Shown here one piece after another: positions 1 to 6,463 of a DNA stretch of 6,555 nucleotides. The position numbers and the translations under genes were made by a program. Under the pieces are notes generated by a model, which was not told the DNA's origin, did no database searches, and was given only the letters and a program-made list of their open reading frames with translations. The DNA lies in NCBI GenBank assembly GCA_964530445.1, contig CAZHBJ010000179.1:1-6555 (forward strand). The letters run 5' to 3'. The DNA is from FEN-1297 sp964530445 (lineage in GTDB: Bacteria > Bacteroidota > Ignavibacteria > Ignavibacteriales > Ignavibacteriaceae). Position 1 is the stretch's first letter, and each line of letters begins with the position of its first letter.

Positions 1-330
1 GATATGATTTTCGATCAGCAGTACACTGCCGGAACCCAGATAAAGCAGGGCGGTTCCGTGGGAGTTACGTTAAGTATAGGGCAGGGTATAGGAAGTATAA
101 CAGTTCCTAATTTGATAGGTAAATCATTGAATGAAGCTGAAAGAATTTTAGCGGACAGTTCATTAAAAGTAGGTAAAATTAATTATCAAAGATCGTTTTC
201 TCTCTTGCCTAATACGGTTCTCGATCAATACCCCAGCAAAGGAAATAAATTAAATTCCGGAGAATCGGTAGATCTTTTTGTAACAAAAGCAGCGGATTCG
301 GAAAACGATAAACAAAATCCGGGTCAGTAA
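1..330 (+). CDS. PASTA-domain protein, C-terminal part (5' truncated by window)
   Basis: The reading frame is open from the first base, so this is the tail of a longer gene; the ATG at 4 is probably internal. Of the 109 visible residues, 1-30 look like the end of one PASTA repeat (a DQ-x-AGT-x-IK-x-G-SV pattern). Residues 31-96 form a complete second one: VPNLIG, LNEAERIL, L-x-VG, then VLDQYPS-x-G and SVDLFVT. A short polar tail (SENDKQNPGQ) follows. PASTA repeats are known in penicillin-binding proteins and Ser/Thr kinases, where they sit outside the membrane and bind muropeptides or act as spacers. Small stand-alone PASTA proteins with an N-terminal membrane anchor also occur in Bacteroidota relatives. 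No kinase or transpeptidase part is visible here, so which type this is stays open. The stop codon overlaps the rpe start (TAATG), which implies co-transcription and translational coupling. Confidence 0.85.
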   Translation, partial: DMIFDQQYTAGTQIKQGGSVGVTLSIGQGIGSITVPNLIGKSLNEAERILADSSLKVGKINYQRSFSLLPNTVLDQYPSKGNKLNSGESVDLFVTKAADSENDKQNPGQ

Positions 331-983
331 TGAAAATTCTTGCCCCTTCCATATTAGCAGCCGATTTTTCTAATTTAACTCAGCAAATACGACTTGCGGA
401 AATCGGCGGCGCCGATAGGATCCATTGCGATATAATGGACGGGCATTTCGTTCCTAATCTTACTTTCGGTCCTATAATTGTTAAAGCTGCAAGAAAATGT
501 ACAAAACTGCCCCTGGATGTACACCTGATGATTGAAAATGTCGATAACTATCTTGAGAGCTTTGCCGGTGCGGGTGCAAATTCATTAACTGTTCACCAGG
601 AAGCTGTAATTCATCTTGATAGAACATTAACAAAAATTAAAGAACTAGGAATGAAAGCCGGTGTTGCGATAAATCCTTCAACTCCGGTTGAGTTTCTTAA
701 AGAAGTAGCCGGTTACTTGGATCTTGTGCTGATAATGTCTGTAAACCCGGGGTTCGGCGGACAAAAATTTATTAATAATTCGTTAAATAAAGTTAAAGAT
801 GCAGTTGAATTAAGAAAAAAAACAAATGCAAATTTTTTAATTGAAATTGACGGAGGCATAGACAATAAAACAATAAAACCAGCCCTAAAAGCAGGATGTG
901 ATGTATTTATTGCAGGCTCATCTATCTTTAAAGCGGATAATGTATCGGCAGCAGCAACCGAATTGAAAAACCTGATAAAATAA
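330..983 (+). CDS. rpe: Ribulose-phosphate 3-epimerase
   Basis: This cytosolic TIM-barrel enzyme interconverts D-ribulose 5-phosphate and D-xylulose 5-phosphate in the pentose phosphate pathway. At 217 residues it has the usual family length and all signature elements. APSILAADF is at 5-13. The HCDIMDG motif at 32-38 supplies metal ligand His32 and catalytic Asp34. DVHLM at 63-67 supplies metal ligand His65. The flexible loop MSVNPGFGGQ is at 136-145, and EIDGGI at 172-177 holds the second catalytic acid, Asp174. The phosphate-binding segment FIAGSSIF lies near the C-terminus. The ATG shares its first base with the stop of the PASTA gene; no Shine-Dalgarno sequence precedes it, so translation is probably coupled. 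nagA follows after 4 bases. No substitution suggests loss of activity. A related sugar epimerase of the same fold is the only real alternative. Confidence 0.97.
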   Translation: MKILAPSILAADFSNLTQQIRLAEIGGADRIHCDIMDGHFVPNLTFGPIIVKAARKCTKLPLDVHLMIENVDNYLESFAGAGANSLTVHQEAVIHLDRTLTKIKELGMKAGVAINPSTPVEFLKEVAGYLDLVLIMSVNPGFGGQKFINNSLNKVKDAVELRKKTNANFLIEIDGGIDNKTIKPALKAGCDVFIAGSSIFKADNVSAAATELKNLIK

Positions 984-987
984 CTGA

Positions 988-2175
988 ATGAGTAAAAAAT
1001 TGAAAAACAAAATTCTTGCCTTAGTCGGTGGTACAATTATCACTCCTTTTAGAATTGTTAACAACGGAACCATTTTAATTGAAGATACTTTTATTTCGGA
1101 ATTAGGAAAATCAACTGATATTGATATACCGGACGGAGCTGAAATTTATGATGTAAGCGGAAGATATATTTGTCCGGGCTTTGTAGATCTGCTGGTGCAT
1201 GGCGGTGCAGGTTTCGGTTTTGCCGATGATAAAGAAAATAGTATTGAAATAGTATCTAAATATTTTTTAGAACACGGTTCCACTTCTATGCTGGCATCTT
1301 TATTTGCCAAACCTGAAAAATTATTATTAAAAGACCTTCGCAGGCTGGCCGATTATATTGAATCCCATCCCGAATCGAATATTCGCGGTATTCATATGGA
1401 AGGTCCTTACATAAATAAACAATTGAAAGGGGCAATGAATGAAGAATATCTCTGGAAGCCAAGTGTAGAATCATGGGAAAAATTGTGGGAAGCTTCCAAA
1501 GGATATATTAAAATAATGACTATTGCTCCGGAACTTCCCGGTGCATATTCGGTAATGAGAGCGGCTGTTAAAGAAGGTGTAGTCCTTTCCATCGGCCATT
1601 CAATGGCTACGTACGATGAAATAGAAATTGCCATTGATAACGGGGCGGCGCATGTAACACATATGTTTAATGCAATGCGTCCATTTCACCACCGTAAGCC
1701 CGGTATTATATTAAGTTCATTACTTAGAAACGAATTAAAAATTGAATTAATTGCCGATACCCTTCATGTTCACCCGGCAGTAATGGAATTACTAATAAAA
1801 TTAAAAGGAGCTAACGGAATTATTCTAGTTTCGGATTCCATAAGAGCAGGCGGTATGCACGAAGGCGAATATGAATTTGCAGATCAAAAAGTTTATATGA
1901 AGGCTAAGAAAGCATACCTGGCAGACGGAACGCTTGCCGGGAGTACTCTTACTTTAAATATAGCTATTAAAAATATGGTTGAAACTGCAAATGCGAAGCT
2001 CACGGAAGCAGTAAGAATGGCATCTTTAAATGGGGCCAAAGTAATACAAACCAATCATAAAAAGGGTATTCTTGCTGTAGGTAAGGATGCTGATATAGTT
2101 ATTCTAAATAACGATTATGAAGTTGAGACTACTATTTTGGGCGGCAGAATAGCATATCAAAAAATTGAATCATAG
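988..2175 (+). CDS. nagA: N-acetylglucosamine-6-phosphate deacetylase
   Basis: NagA belongs to the amidohydrolase superfamily. It removes acetate from GlcNAc-6-phosphate to give glucosamine-6-phosphate, in the cytosol, for amino-sugar catabolism or cell-wall recycling. The 395 residues match the family length. An N-terminal beta-sandwich strand region (GGTIITP, ISELG) leads into PGFVDLLVHGG at 63-73. The metal ligand Glu138 lies in HMEGPY, His204 in SIGHS and His225 in THMFNAM. The substrate-region segment ADTLHVHP is at 256-263, and the catalytic Asp283 is in LVSDS. GTLAGS and the closing KGILAVGKDADIVIL block are also present. The usual D-x-H-x-H metal site reads D67-L-L-V-H71, so the first His is a Leu. 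E. coli NagA also lacks this pair, from family knowledge, so activity with one metal is plausible. No nagB or GlcNAc transporter is in view. The ATG lies 4 bases after rpe, without a clear ribosome binding site. Confidence 0.93.
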   Translation: MSKKLKNKILALVGGTIITPFRIVNNGTILIEDTFISELGKSTDIDIPDGAEIYDVSGRYICPGFVDLLVHGGAGFGFADDKENSIEIVSKYFLEHGSTSMLASLFAKPEKLLLKDLRRLADYIESHPESNIRGIHMEGPYINKQLKGAMNEEYLWKPSVESWEKLWEASKGYIKIMTIAPELPGAYSVMRAAVKEGVVLSIGHSMATYDEIEIAIDNGAAHVTHMFNAMRPFHHRKPGIILSSLLRNELKIELIADTLHVHPAVMELLIKLKGANGIILVSDSIRAGGMHEGEYEFADQKVYMKAKKAYLADGTLAGSTLTLNIAIKNMVETANAKLTEAVRMASLNGAKVIQTNHKKGILAVGKDADIVILNNDYEVETTILGGRIAYQKIES

Positions 2176-2234
2176 TTAACCGTAAGAATTGAACATTGTT
2201 TCATTTAAAAGGCAATAACTAAATCTCAATCAAG

Positions 2235-2274
2235 TTAATTGTCGTGGTGAGCGGAGTCGAACCATGACAATTAA
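2235..2274. repeat. Palindromic intergenic repeat with GAGCGGAGTCGA loop
   Basis: The left arm TTAATTGTCGTGGT (2235-2248) pairs with the right arm ACCATGACAATTAA (2261-2274). This gives 14 base pairs with a single G-T mismatch, which is a G-U wobble in RNA. The loop GAGCGGAGTCGA is at 2249-2260. GC content in the centre is far above that of the flanks. From memory, a GAGCGGAGTCGAA core recurs between genes in many bacterial genomes as a short dispersed palindrome, so I read this as one copy of such a repeat. It lies 59 bases after nagA and has no T-run behind it, so it is not a classical terminator, although the transcript would fold there. Confidence 0.75.
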
Positions 2275-2356
2275 TTACTTTGAGTAATAATTATAAATAT
2301 AAAAATATTCTTAAAAGCTTTAATTTTTGCTTCGAACAACGGTCGATACTTTTAAT

Positions 2357-2406
2357 TATTTTTGTAAAATTTAGCACTTACAATTATATTCTAATTCATA
2401 AATTTG
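2357..2406 (+). promoter_or_regulatory. Weak promoter candidates upstream of folP
   Basis: The 262-base spacer before folP should contain a promoter for the folP block. Two exact matches to TAnnTTTG, the -7 element described for Bacteroidota, occur: TATTTTTG at 2357-2364 and TAAATTTG at 2399-2406. Neither has a TTTG element at the expected distance upstream (about 19 bases); the nearest TTTG (2326-2329) lies 27 bases before the first. In sequence this AT-rich such matches arise easily by chance, so this is only a pointer to where transcription might start. Confidence 0.2.
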
Positions 2407-2437
2407 TTTTAATTATTAAAAAAACTCTTTATTTATA

Positions 2438-3622
2438 ATGAACAGATTTACCGGCGGATCATCTCTGGTTATTCAGGTAGTCAATTTATCTTTTGGAGAC
2501 GTATTTAAAAAATACAGTTCGTGTTATAAAATATACAGAGAGGTATATCAACCCGGACTGCTGGGAATTGAACTTCGTAATGTACCGGATAGATTAGCGA
2601 ATAAAGTACAGAAAATTGTTCTTAGTGAAAATGAAATATGCTATAAAAATATTGACAGCGAAAAGAAAAGTACTAATCTTTTTATTCCCGGTTCAATCAG
2701 CAATATGAAAGAATTGTCGAGAAAAATTCTGGCAAACGGTGATGAAGACCTGGGCTACAAAATAGTAAATGTAATTAAGAACTATGAGGAATATAATACA
2801 AGATTTTACCAAATAGGGAATAAGCAGTTTTACTTTGATAAAGCTTACGTAATGGGTATATTAAATATTACACCCGATTCATTTTCAGACGGAGGCAAGT
2901 ATCAGGATAAAGACCTTGCAGTTAAACATGCTCTTAAAATGATAGAAGACGGTGCGGATATTATTGATATAGGAGGTGAATCTACCCGACCCGGTTCCGA
3001 GGGAGTTCCTGCTGAAGTGGAATTAAATAGAGTGATGCCCGTAATAAAAGAAATTTTATCGAAAAAGCCGGATGCAATAATATCAATCGATACAACAAAA
3101 AAAATTGTTGCCGAAGAAGCTCTGCTGCACGGGGCAAAGATTGTAAATGATATAAGCGCATTAACAATGGAACCGGATATGGCGGAAATAATAAAGCAGC
3201 ATGGAGCTTCTGTAGTATTAATGCATATGAAAGGCATCCCCAAAACAATGCAGAAAGATATCCGGTACGATAATTTGATAAAAGATATTTATAATTTCCT
3301 TTTCGAAAGGGCTCAGAATGCTTCTAAAAAAGGAATAAGAAATGTTTTTGTAGATCCCGGGATAGGTTTTGGAAAAAGCTTTGACGATAATTTCGAAATA
3401 ATACGACGGCTTGAAGATTTTAAAAGTCTCGGATATCCGATTCTCGTAGGCGTTTCAAGAAAATCTTTTATCGGAAAAACATTAAATTTGGAAGTTGAAG
3501 AAAGAGATACTGCAACAGCTTCTGTGGAATCAATTGCAATAAAAAACGGAGCGAGAATTATTCGTACTCATAACGTTAAAAACGGAGTGCAGGTTTGCAG
3601 ATTACTAAACAATTGTATTTAA
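2438..3622 (+). CDS. folP: Dihydropteroate synthase with N-terminal extension
   Basis: This enzyme condenses 6-hydroxymethyl-7,8-dihydropterin diphosphate with p-aminobenzoate to make dihydropteroate in folate synthesis; it is the sulfonamide target. The catalytic TIM barrel starts near residue 134. It shows MGILNITPDSFSDGG (139-153), DIIDIGGESTRPG (174-186), SIDTTK (216-221), VNDISAL, VLMHMKG, the FVDPGIGFGK loop, VGVSRKSFIG and a final IIRTHNV. At 394 residues it is about 120 longer than compact forms such as E. coli FolP. The extra 130 or so residues at the N-terminus include LGIELRNVPDRLANKVQKIV. They resemble, from memory, the extension in long FolP proteins of other anaerobe-rich lineages (a K-x-V-P-x-x-A-N-x-x-K-Q-like stretch). 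The extension argues for the ATG at 2438, since no start near residue 134 would keep it. No Shine-Dalgarno sequence precedes this ATG. It is the first gene of the block, 11 bases before cdaA. Confidence 0.95.
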   Translation: MNRFTGGSSLVIQVVNLSFGDVFKKYSSCYKIYREVYQPGLLGIELRNVPDRLANKVQKIVLSENEICYKNIDSEKKSTNLFIPGSISNMKELSRKILANGDEDLGYKIVNVIKNYEEYNTRFYQIGNKQFYFDKAYVMGILNITPDSFSDGGKYQDKDLAVKHALKMIEDGADIIDIGGESTRPGSEGVPAEVELNRVMPVIKEILSKKPDAIISIDTTKKIVAEEALLHGAKIVNDISALTMEPDMAEIIKQHGASVVLMHMKGIPKTMQKDIRYDNLIKDIYNFLFERAQNASKKGIRNVFVDPGIGFGKSFDDNFEIIRRLEDFKSLGYPILVGVSRKSFIGKTLNLEVEERDTATASVESIAIKNGARIIRTHNVKNGVQVCRLLNNCI

Positions 3623-3633
3623 TAAATAATTAG

Positions 3634-4452
3634 ATGTTTGATTTATTCAGAATAGGTTTTTTAACTGTCTCTTTTACCGATATAATCGATATAGCAATCG
3701 TTACGTTTATTATATATAAACTTTACGTAACGTTAAGGGGAACTATCGCCGCACAGATTTTCATGGGATTAATAATAATCTTTTTATTTTATTTTGTGTC
3801 CCGTGCGGCAAATTTTAGAGCATTAAGCTATCTTTTAAAATTAATAACCGATATTTGGGTAATTGCATTCATCATTCTTTTCCAGCCGGAAATAAGAAGG
3901 CTGCTGGTAATAGTTGCGAGAAATCCTTTTTTCAGATTATTTGTGAAATCGGAAACTTTTGAGAGTGCTGAAGTTATTGCGGACGCAGCTTTCGAACTCT
4001 CTCAAAAGCAGCATGGCGCTTTGATAATAGTTATAAAATCTACTGGAATACGGGGTTATACCGAAACCGGTGAGCTAATGAATGCAAAAATAAGCATTCC
4101 GCTTCTGGGAGCATTGTTTTTCCCAAGATCGCCGCTGCACGATGGAGCTGTAATAGTGCATAACGACGTAGTTGAGGCTGCAGGATGCACTCTGCCATTA
4201 TCAACCACCACAACTATAAACGGAGAGCATCTGGGAATGCGTCATAGAGCGGGTCTCGGTATTTCTGAACAAGCAGACGTCATCAGTGTTATTGTTTCCG
4301 AAGAAACCGGCGCAATTTCCGTTGCAGAAGACGGTAAAATGACAAAGGGACTCTCCAAAGAAGCTCTGAAAAAGATTTTAAACAAAGCCTTCAAGAGTCC
4401 TAAGTTAAAAGGATGGAGAGGCGTAATTGAGCAATTCTTCTCTGAAAAATAA
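3634..4452 (+). CDS. cdaA: Membrane diadenylate cyclase (CdaA type)
   Basis: This protein makes cyclic di-AMP from two ATP; the messenger controls potassium and osmolyte uptake and cell-wall balance in many bacteria. The N-terminus has three hydrophobic membrane segments (about 14-33, 40-56 and 64-83). The family segment FQPEIRRLL follows at 83-91, then a short linker and the cytosolic DAC domain (about 107-245). The catalytic DGA motif is at 170-172 within SPLHDGAVIVH, and the ATP-binding RHR motif is at 203-205. The usual GTRHRAA reads GMRHRAG here; the conserved arginines and histidine are kept, so activity is expected. The length of 272 residues is typical. In Firmicutes cdaA is followed by cdaR and glmM; here it instead follows folP, an arrangement I associate with Bacteroidota relatives. 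No c-di-AMP phosphodiesterase or CdaR is in view. The ATG at 3634 lies 11 bases after folP and lacks an obvious ribosome binding site. Confidence 0.96.
   Translation: MFDLFRIGFLTVSFTDIIDIAIVTFIIYKLYVTLRGTIAAQIFMGLIIIFLFYFVSRAANFRALSYLLKLITDIWVIAFIILFQPEIRRLLVIVARNPFFRLFVKSETFESAEVIADAAFELSQKQHGALIIVIKSTGIRGYTETGELMNAKISIPLLGALFFPRSPLHDGAVIVHNDVVEAAGCTLPLSTTTTINGEHLGMRHRAGLGISEQADVISVIVSEETGAISVAEDGKMTKGLSKEALKKILNKAFKSPKLKGWRGVIEQFFSEK
4415..4421 (+). promoter_or_regulatory. Ribosome binding site setting the TTG start of the glycosyltransferase
   Basis: GGAGAGG lies inside the 3' end of cdaA, 5 bases before the TTG at 4427. An in-frame TAA (4424-4426) stands directly before that TTG, so the glycosyltransferase cannot start further upstream. 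The ATG at 4452, made with the cdaA stop, is in a different frame. Confidence 0.7.
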
Positions 4453-5095
4453 TGTTTGTGCCGTTATTCCTTTTTACAACGAGTGCGATACAATTCAAAA
4501 AATCATTCTGCAAACCTTAAATTTTGTTGATTTGGTGATTGCCGTTAACGATGGTTCAATTGACGGATCATTAAGTAAAATCCCAAACAGTGAAAATGTC
4601 TTTTTAATATCATACGAAAAAAATATGGGCAAAGGATTTGCCCTTAAAAAGGGATTTGAAAAAAGTTTAAGTTTAAATACCGTTTTTACGGTTACTCTCG
4701 ATGCCGATTTTCAGCATCCGCCGGAATTTATTCCTAAATTGATATCCGGATTAAAAAATTATGATGTTGTTGCAGGCAATCGTTTGGGCAATACCGGTTC
4801 AATGCCGCTGCAGAGAATTGCCAGTAATAAAATTACTTCTTTTTTGTTGAGCCGTAAAACCAAAACCCAACTGCTCGATACACAATGCGGTTTCCGTGCT
4901 TTTAAAACAGAAATATTAAAAAATATTCTGCCTGCTTATAACGGTTATGAAGCTGAAAGCGAAATGCTGATAAATGCAGCGAAAAATGATTATAAAATTG
5001 GATTTGTTGAAATACCCGCAATTTACGGGAATGAAAAAAGCAAAATGAAATCGATTAAAACCATTTACGGTTTTATAAAAGTATTGTTAAATTAA
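4427..5095 (+). CDS. Family 2 glycosyltransferase (dolichyl-phosphate mannose synthase-like)
   Basis: This GT-A fold, GT2-type enzyme probably transfers a sugar from a nucleotide sugar to a lipid or glycan acceptor at the inner face of the membrane. Visible motifs are AVIPFYNE (12-19), VNDGS (40-44, the family VDDGS with Asn for the first Asp), NMGKGFALKKGF (66-77), the metal-binding LDADFQHPP (91-99), VAGNRLG, and TQCGFRAFK, which is characteristic of the DPM1/polyprenyl-phosphate sugar transferase group. The length of 222 residues matches a bare catalytic domain; no C-terminal membrane segments are seen. The donor and acceptor cannot be read from the sequence. The gene starts at TTG within the last 26 bases of cdaA, behind a good ribosome binding site, which suggests coupled translation. 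An in-frame CTG at 4442 is a poorer alternative start. Confidence 0.9.
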   Translation: MSNSSLKNNVCAVIPFYNECDTIQKIILQTLNFVDLVIAVNDGSIDGSLSKIPNSENVFLISYEKNMGKGFALKKGFEKSLSLNTVFTVTLDADFQHPPEFIPKLISGLKNYDVVAGNRLGNTGSMPLQRIASNKITSFLLSRKTKTQLLDTQCGFRAFKTEILKNILPAYNGYEAESEMLINAAKNDYKIGFVEIPAIYGNEKSKMKSIKTIYGFIKVLLN

Positions 5096-5099
5096 AAAT

Positions 5100-5561
5100 A
5101 TGGCAAAAAGCAGAAAGTGGAAGATTAAGGGGCTTGAAAACAAGACTCCGTTTGCGGATGCAGGGAAAATAGTCTTAATGCAGAGGCAAAAAGTACTTGT
5201 TGCTTCAATAAAAAAATTTTTAACAGATGAATCTGTTGAAAATCTTCACGATATAAGAATTACTTTAAGAAGATTGCGCTACAACATGGAGATATTCTTT
5301 GACTGTTTTGATAAGAAAAGATTTTTAGTATTTTATAAAAAAATTTCAAGTCTTCAGGATTTGACAGGGAGTAAAAGAGACCTAGATGTTTTAATTGAAA
5401 ATATAAAATCAGTTAGTACAAATAATAAAACAGGAGCCATCAATTCATTTATAAAAAGAGTTGAAGAAAAAAAGTCTTTTTTAAACGATAATCTGATTTT
5501 GGAATTAATGGATTTTATACACTGCAAAGAACTGAAAGACTTTGTTAAAATGATATCTTAA
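5100..5561 (+). CDS. Short CHAD-domain protein
   Basis: CHAD domains are all-helical, rich in conserved histidines and basic residues, and bind inorganic polyphosphate or related polyanions. The family signature is clear here: ENLHDIRITLRRLRY (47-61), with His50 and a run of arginines, and LQDLTGSKRDLDVL (85-98), matching the usual LG-x-x-RD-x-DV core. The protein is strongly basic at its start (MAKSRKWKIKG). At 153 residues it is clearly shorter than most CHAD proteins (commonly over 200 residues, with two helical repeats), so it seems to hold only the first half. The frame closes 14 bases before the next gene, leaving no room for a lost second half. It may be a minimal functional form or a degenerate remnant. 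No CYTH domain or polyphosphate kinase is next to it. It starts 4 bases after the glycosyltransferase stop, without a Shine-Dalgarno sequence. Confidence 0.8.
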   Translation: MAKSRKWKIKGLENKTPFADAGKIVLMQRQKVLVASIKKFLTDESVENLHDIRITLRRLRYNMEIFFDCFDKKRFLVFYKKISSLQDLTGSKRDLDVLIENIKSVSTNNKTGAINSFIKRVEEKKSFLNDNLILELMDFIHCKELKDFVKMIS

Positions 5562-5564
5562 TAT

Positions 5565-5570
5565 AGGAGG
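5565..5570 (+). promoter_or_regulatory. Strong Shine-Dalgarno sequence for the UPF0173 hydrolase
   Basis: AGGAGG sits 5 bases before the ATG at 5576. The ATG at 5571 is followed two codons later by TGA, so 5576 is the real start. This is the only full consensus ribosome binding site in the window. Confidence 0.85.
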
Positions 5571-5575
5571 ATGTT

Positions 5576-6253
5576 ATGAAACTAAAATATTTTTCTCATT
5601 CAGCATTTCAAATTACCACGGATAAAAATATTGTTATTTTAATTGACCCTTTTTTGGACGGCAACCCTACTTCACCTGTAAAATCCGGTGATGTTAATGC
5701 CGATTATATAATTTTAACTCATGCTCACAATGACCATATAGGCGATGCATTTAAAATAGCGAAGAGATGCGATTCAACTTTTATTTGTGTGGACGAGCTG
5801 GCAAATTATTGTATAGAAAATGGATTTAAGGCTCATAACATGCATATAGGGGGCGGTTATAATTTTGATTTCGGCAGATTAAAATTTACCATAGCGCATC
5901 ATGGTTCCAAAACACCGGATAATCAGTATGCGGGAAACCCGGCAGGTGTCGTTTTAACAATCGATGGGAAAAATCTATATCACACAGGCGATACCGGTCT
6001 TTTTTACGATATGAAGCTTATAGGAGAAATGACCCCGGTGGACTATCTTCTTCTTCCTATTGGAGATAATTATACTATGGGAATTACGGATGCGGTAAAA
6101 GCCGTAGAACTAATAAATCCCAAATTAGCCATACCAATGCATTACAATACTTTCCCGGTAATTACCGCCGACCCTGAAGAGTTTAAGAAAAAGGTTGAAG
6201 GTTTGGGAAAGAAGTGCAGGGTTTTAAAATTCGGTGAAGAAATTACTCTATAA
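5576..6253 (+). CDS. UPF0173-type metal-dependent hydrolase, metallo-beta-lactamase fold
   Basis: The 225-residue protein has the layout and length of the UPF0173 family (Bacillus YtkL-like). The cytosolic members have a metallo-beta-lactamase fold and are annotated as metal-dependent hydrolases; the physiological substrate is not settled. It begins MKLKYFSHSAFQI, with His8 in the family's opening strand motif. IDPFLDGNP follows at 23-31, then the metal motif THAHNDHIGD (48-57; His49, His51, Asp53, His54). HHGS is at 108-111, YHTGDTGLF at 135-143 with bridging Asp139, and IPMHYNTFP at 186-194 with His189. No signal peptide is present, and all metal ligands are intact. It is the last gene of the block and has its own strong ribosome binding site, so it may be translated more efficiently than its upstream neighbours. 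The family call is firm; the reaction is unknown. Confidence 0.93.
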   Translation: MKLKYFSHSAFQITTDKNIVILIDPFLDGNPTSPVKSGDVNADYIILTHAHNDHIGDAFKIAKRCDSTFICVDELANYCIENGFKAHNMHIGGGYNFDFGRLKFTIAHHGSKTPDNQYAGNPAGVVLTIDGKNLYHTGDTGLFYDMKLIGEMTPVDYLLLPIGDNYTMGITDAVKAVELINPKLAIPMHYNTFPVITADPEEFKKKVEGLGKKCRVLKFGEEITL

Positions 6254-6358
6254 TTTTATTAAAAATTAAATTTTATTATAATCAGTAGTGTCCATTATAA
6301 TTTTGAAAAAGAAATATGTTTTGGGAAATAGGAAAATTTGAATCTTTCCCTTTATATA

Positions 6359-6401
6359 TTAAATCCATCCCAACCCTTCTCTTGAGAAGGGAAGGACTTA
6401 T
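6359..6401 (+). repeat. Hairpin repeat, copy 1
   Basis: This 43-base unit starts TTAAATCC and ends GACTTAT. It holds an 18-base palindrome, CCCTTCTC (6374-6381) and GAGAAGGG (6384-6391), separated by TT. It aligns by eye, without gaps, to copy 2 on the opposite strand at 29 of 43 positions once 19 extra bases in copy 2 are removed. Such C/T-rich hairpin units are typical of dispersed, non-autonomous intergenic repeats. It has no coding capacity and no T-run to make it a terminator. Confidence 0.65.
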
Positions 6402-6463
6402 AAAATATTATGACTTAATATGAATATTCTGTCAGAACATTTACATTCAACGATTTATTGAAA

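Noticed and set aside
713..1036. Open frame on the minus strand across the rpe/nagA junction.
   Set aside because: It lies antisense to two genes with complete family motifs, and its translation shows no recognisable domain.
1286..1634. Two open frames on the minus strand inside nagA.
   Set aside because: They are short, without domain features, and antisense to the catalytic region of NagA.
2241..2265. On the minus strand the palindrome reads GGTTCGACTCC, which resembles the T-arm of a tRNA.
   Set aside because: The flanking bases do not form a 5-base-pair T-stem, and no acceptor, D or anticodon arm is found nearby. The sequence is better explained as the arm and loop of the palindromic repeat.
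2902..3248. Two overlapping open frames on the minus strand inside folP.
   Set aside because: They are antisense to conserved dihydropteroate synthase motifs and have biased composition typical of shadow frames.
4452..4454. ATG overlapping the cdaA stop codon as a start for the next gene.
   Set aside because: It is in a different frame from the glycosyltransferase, and its translation lacks the AVIPFYNE motif; the TTG at 4427 gives the correct frame.
6248..6290. Possible intrinsic terminator just after the UPF0173 hydrolase (AATTTT ... AAAATT pairing).
   Set aside because: The stem is AT only and weak, and the sequence is so AT-rich that such pairings are expected by chance. The GC-containing hairpins further downstream are likelier transcript ends.
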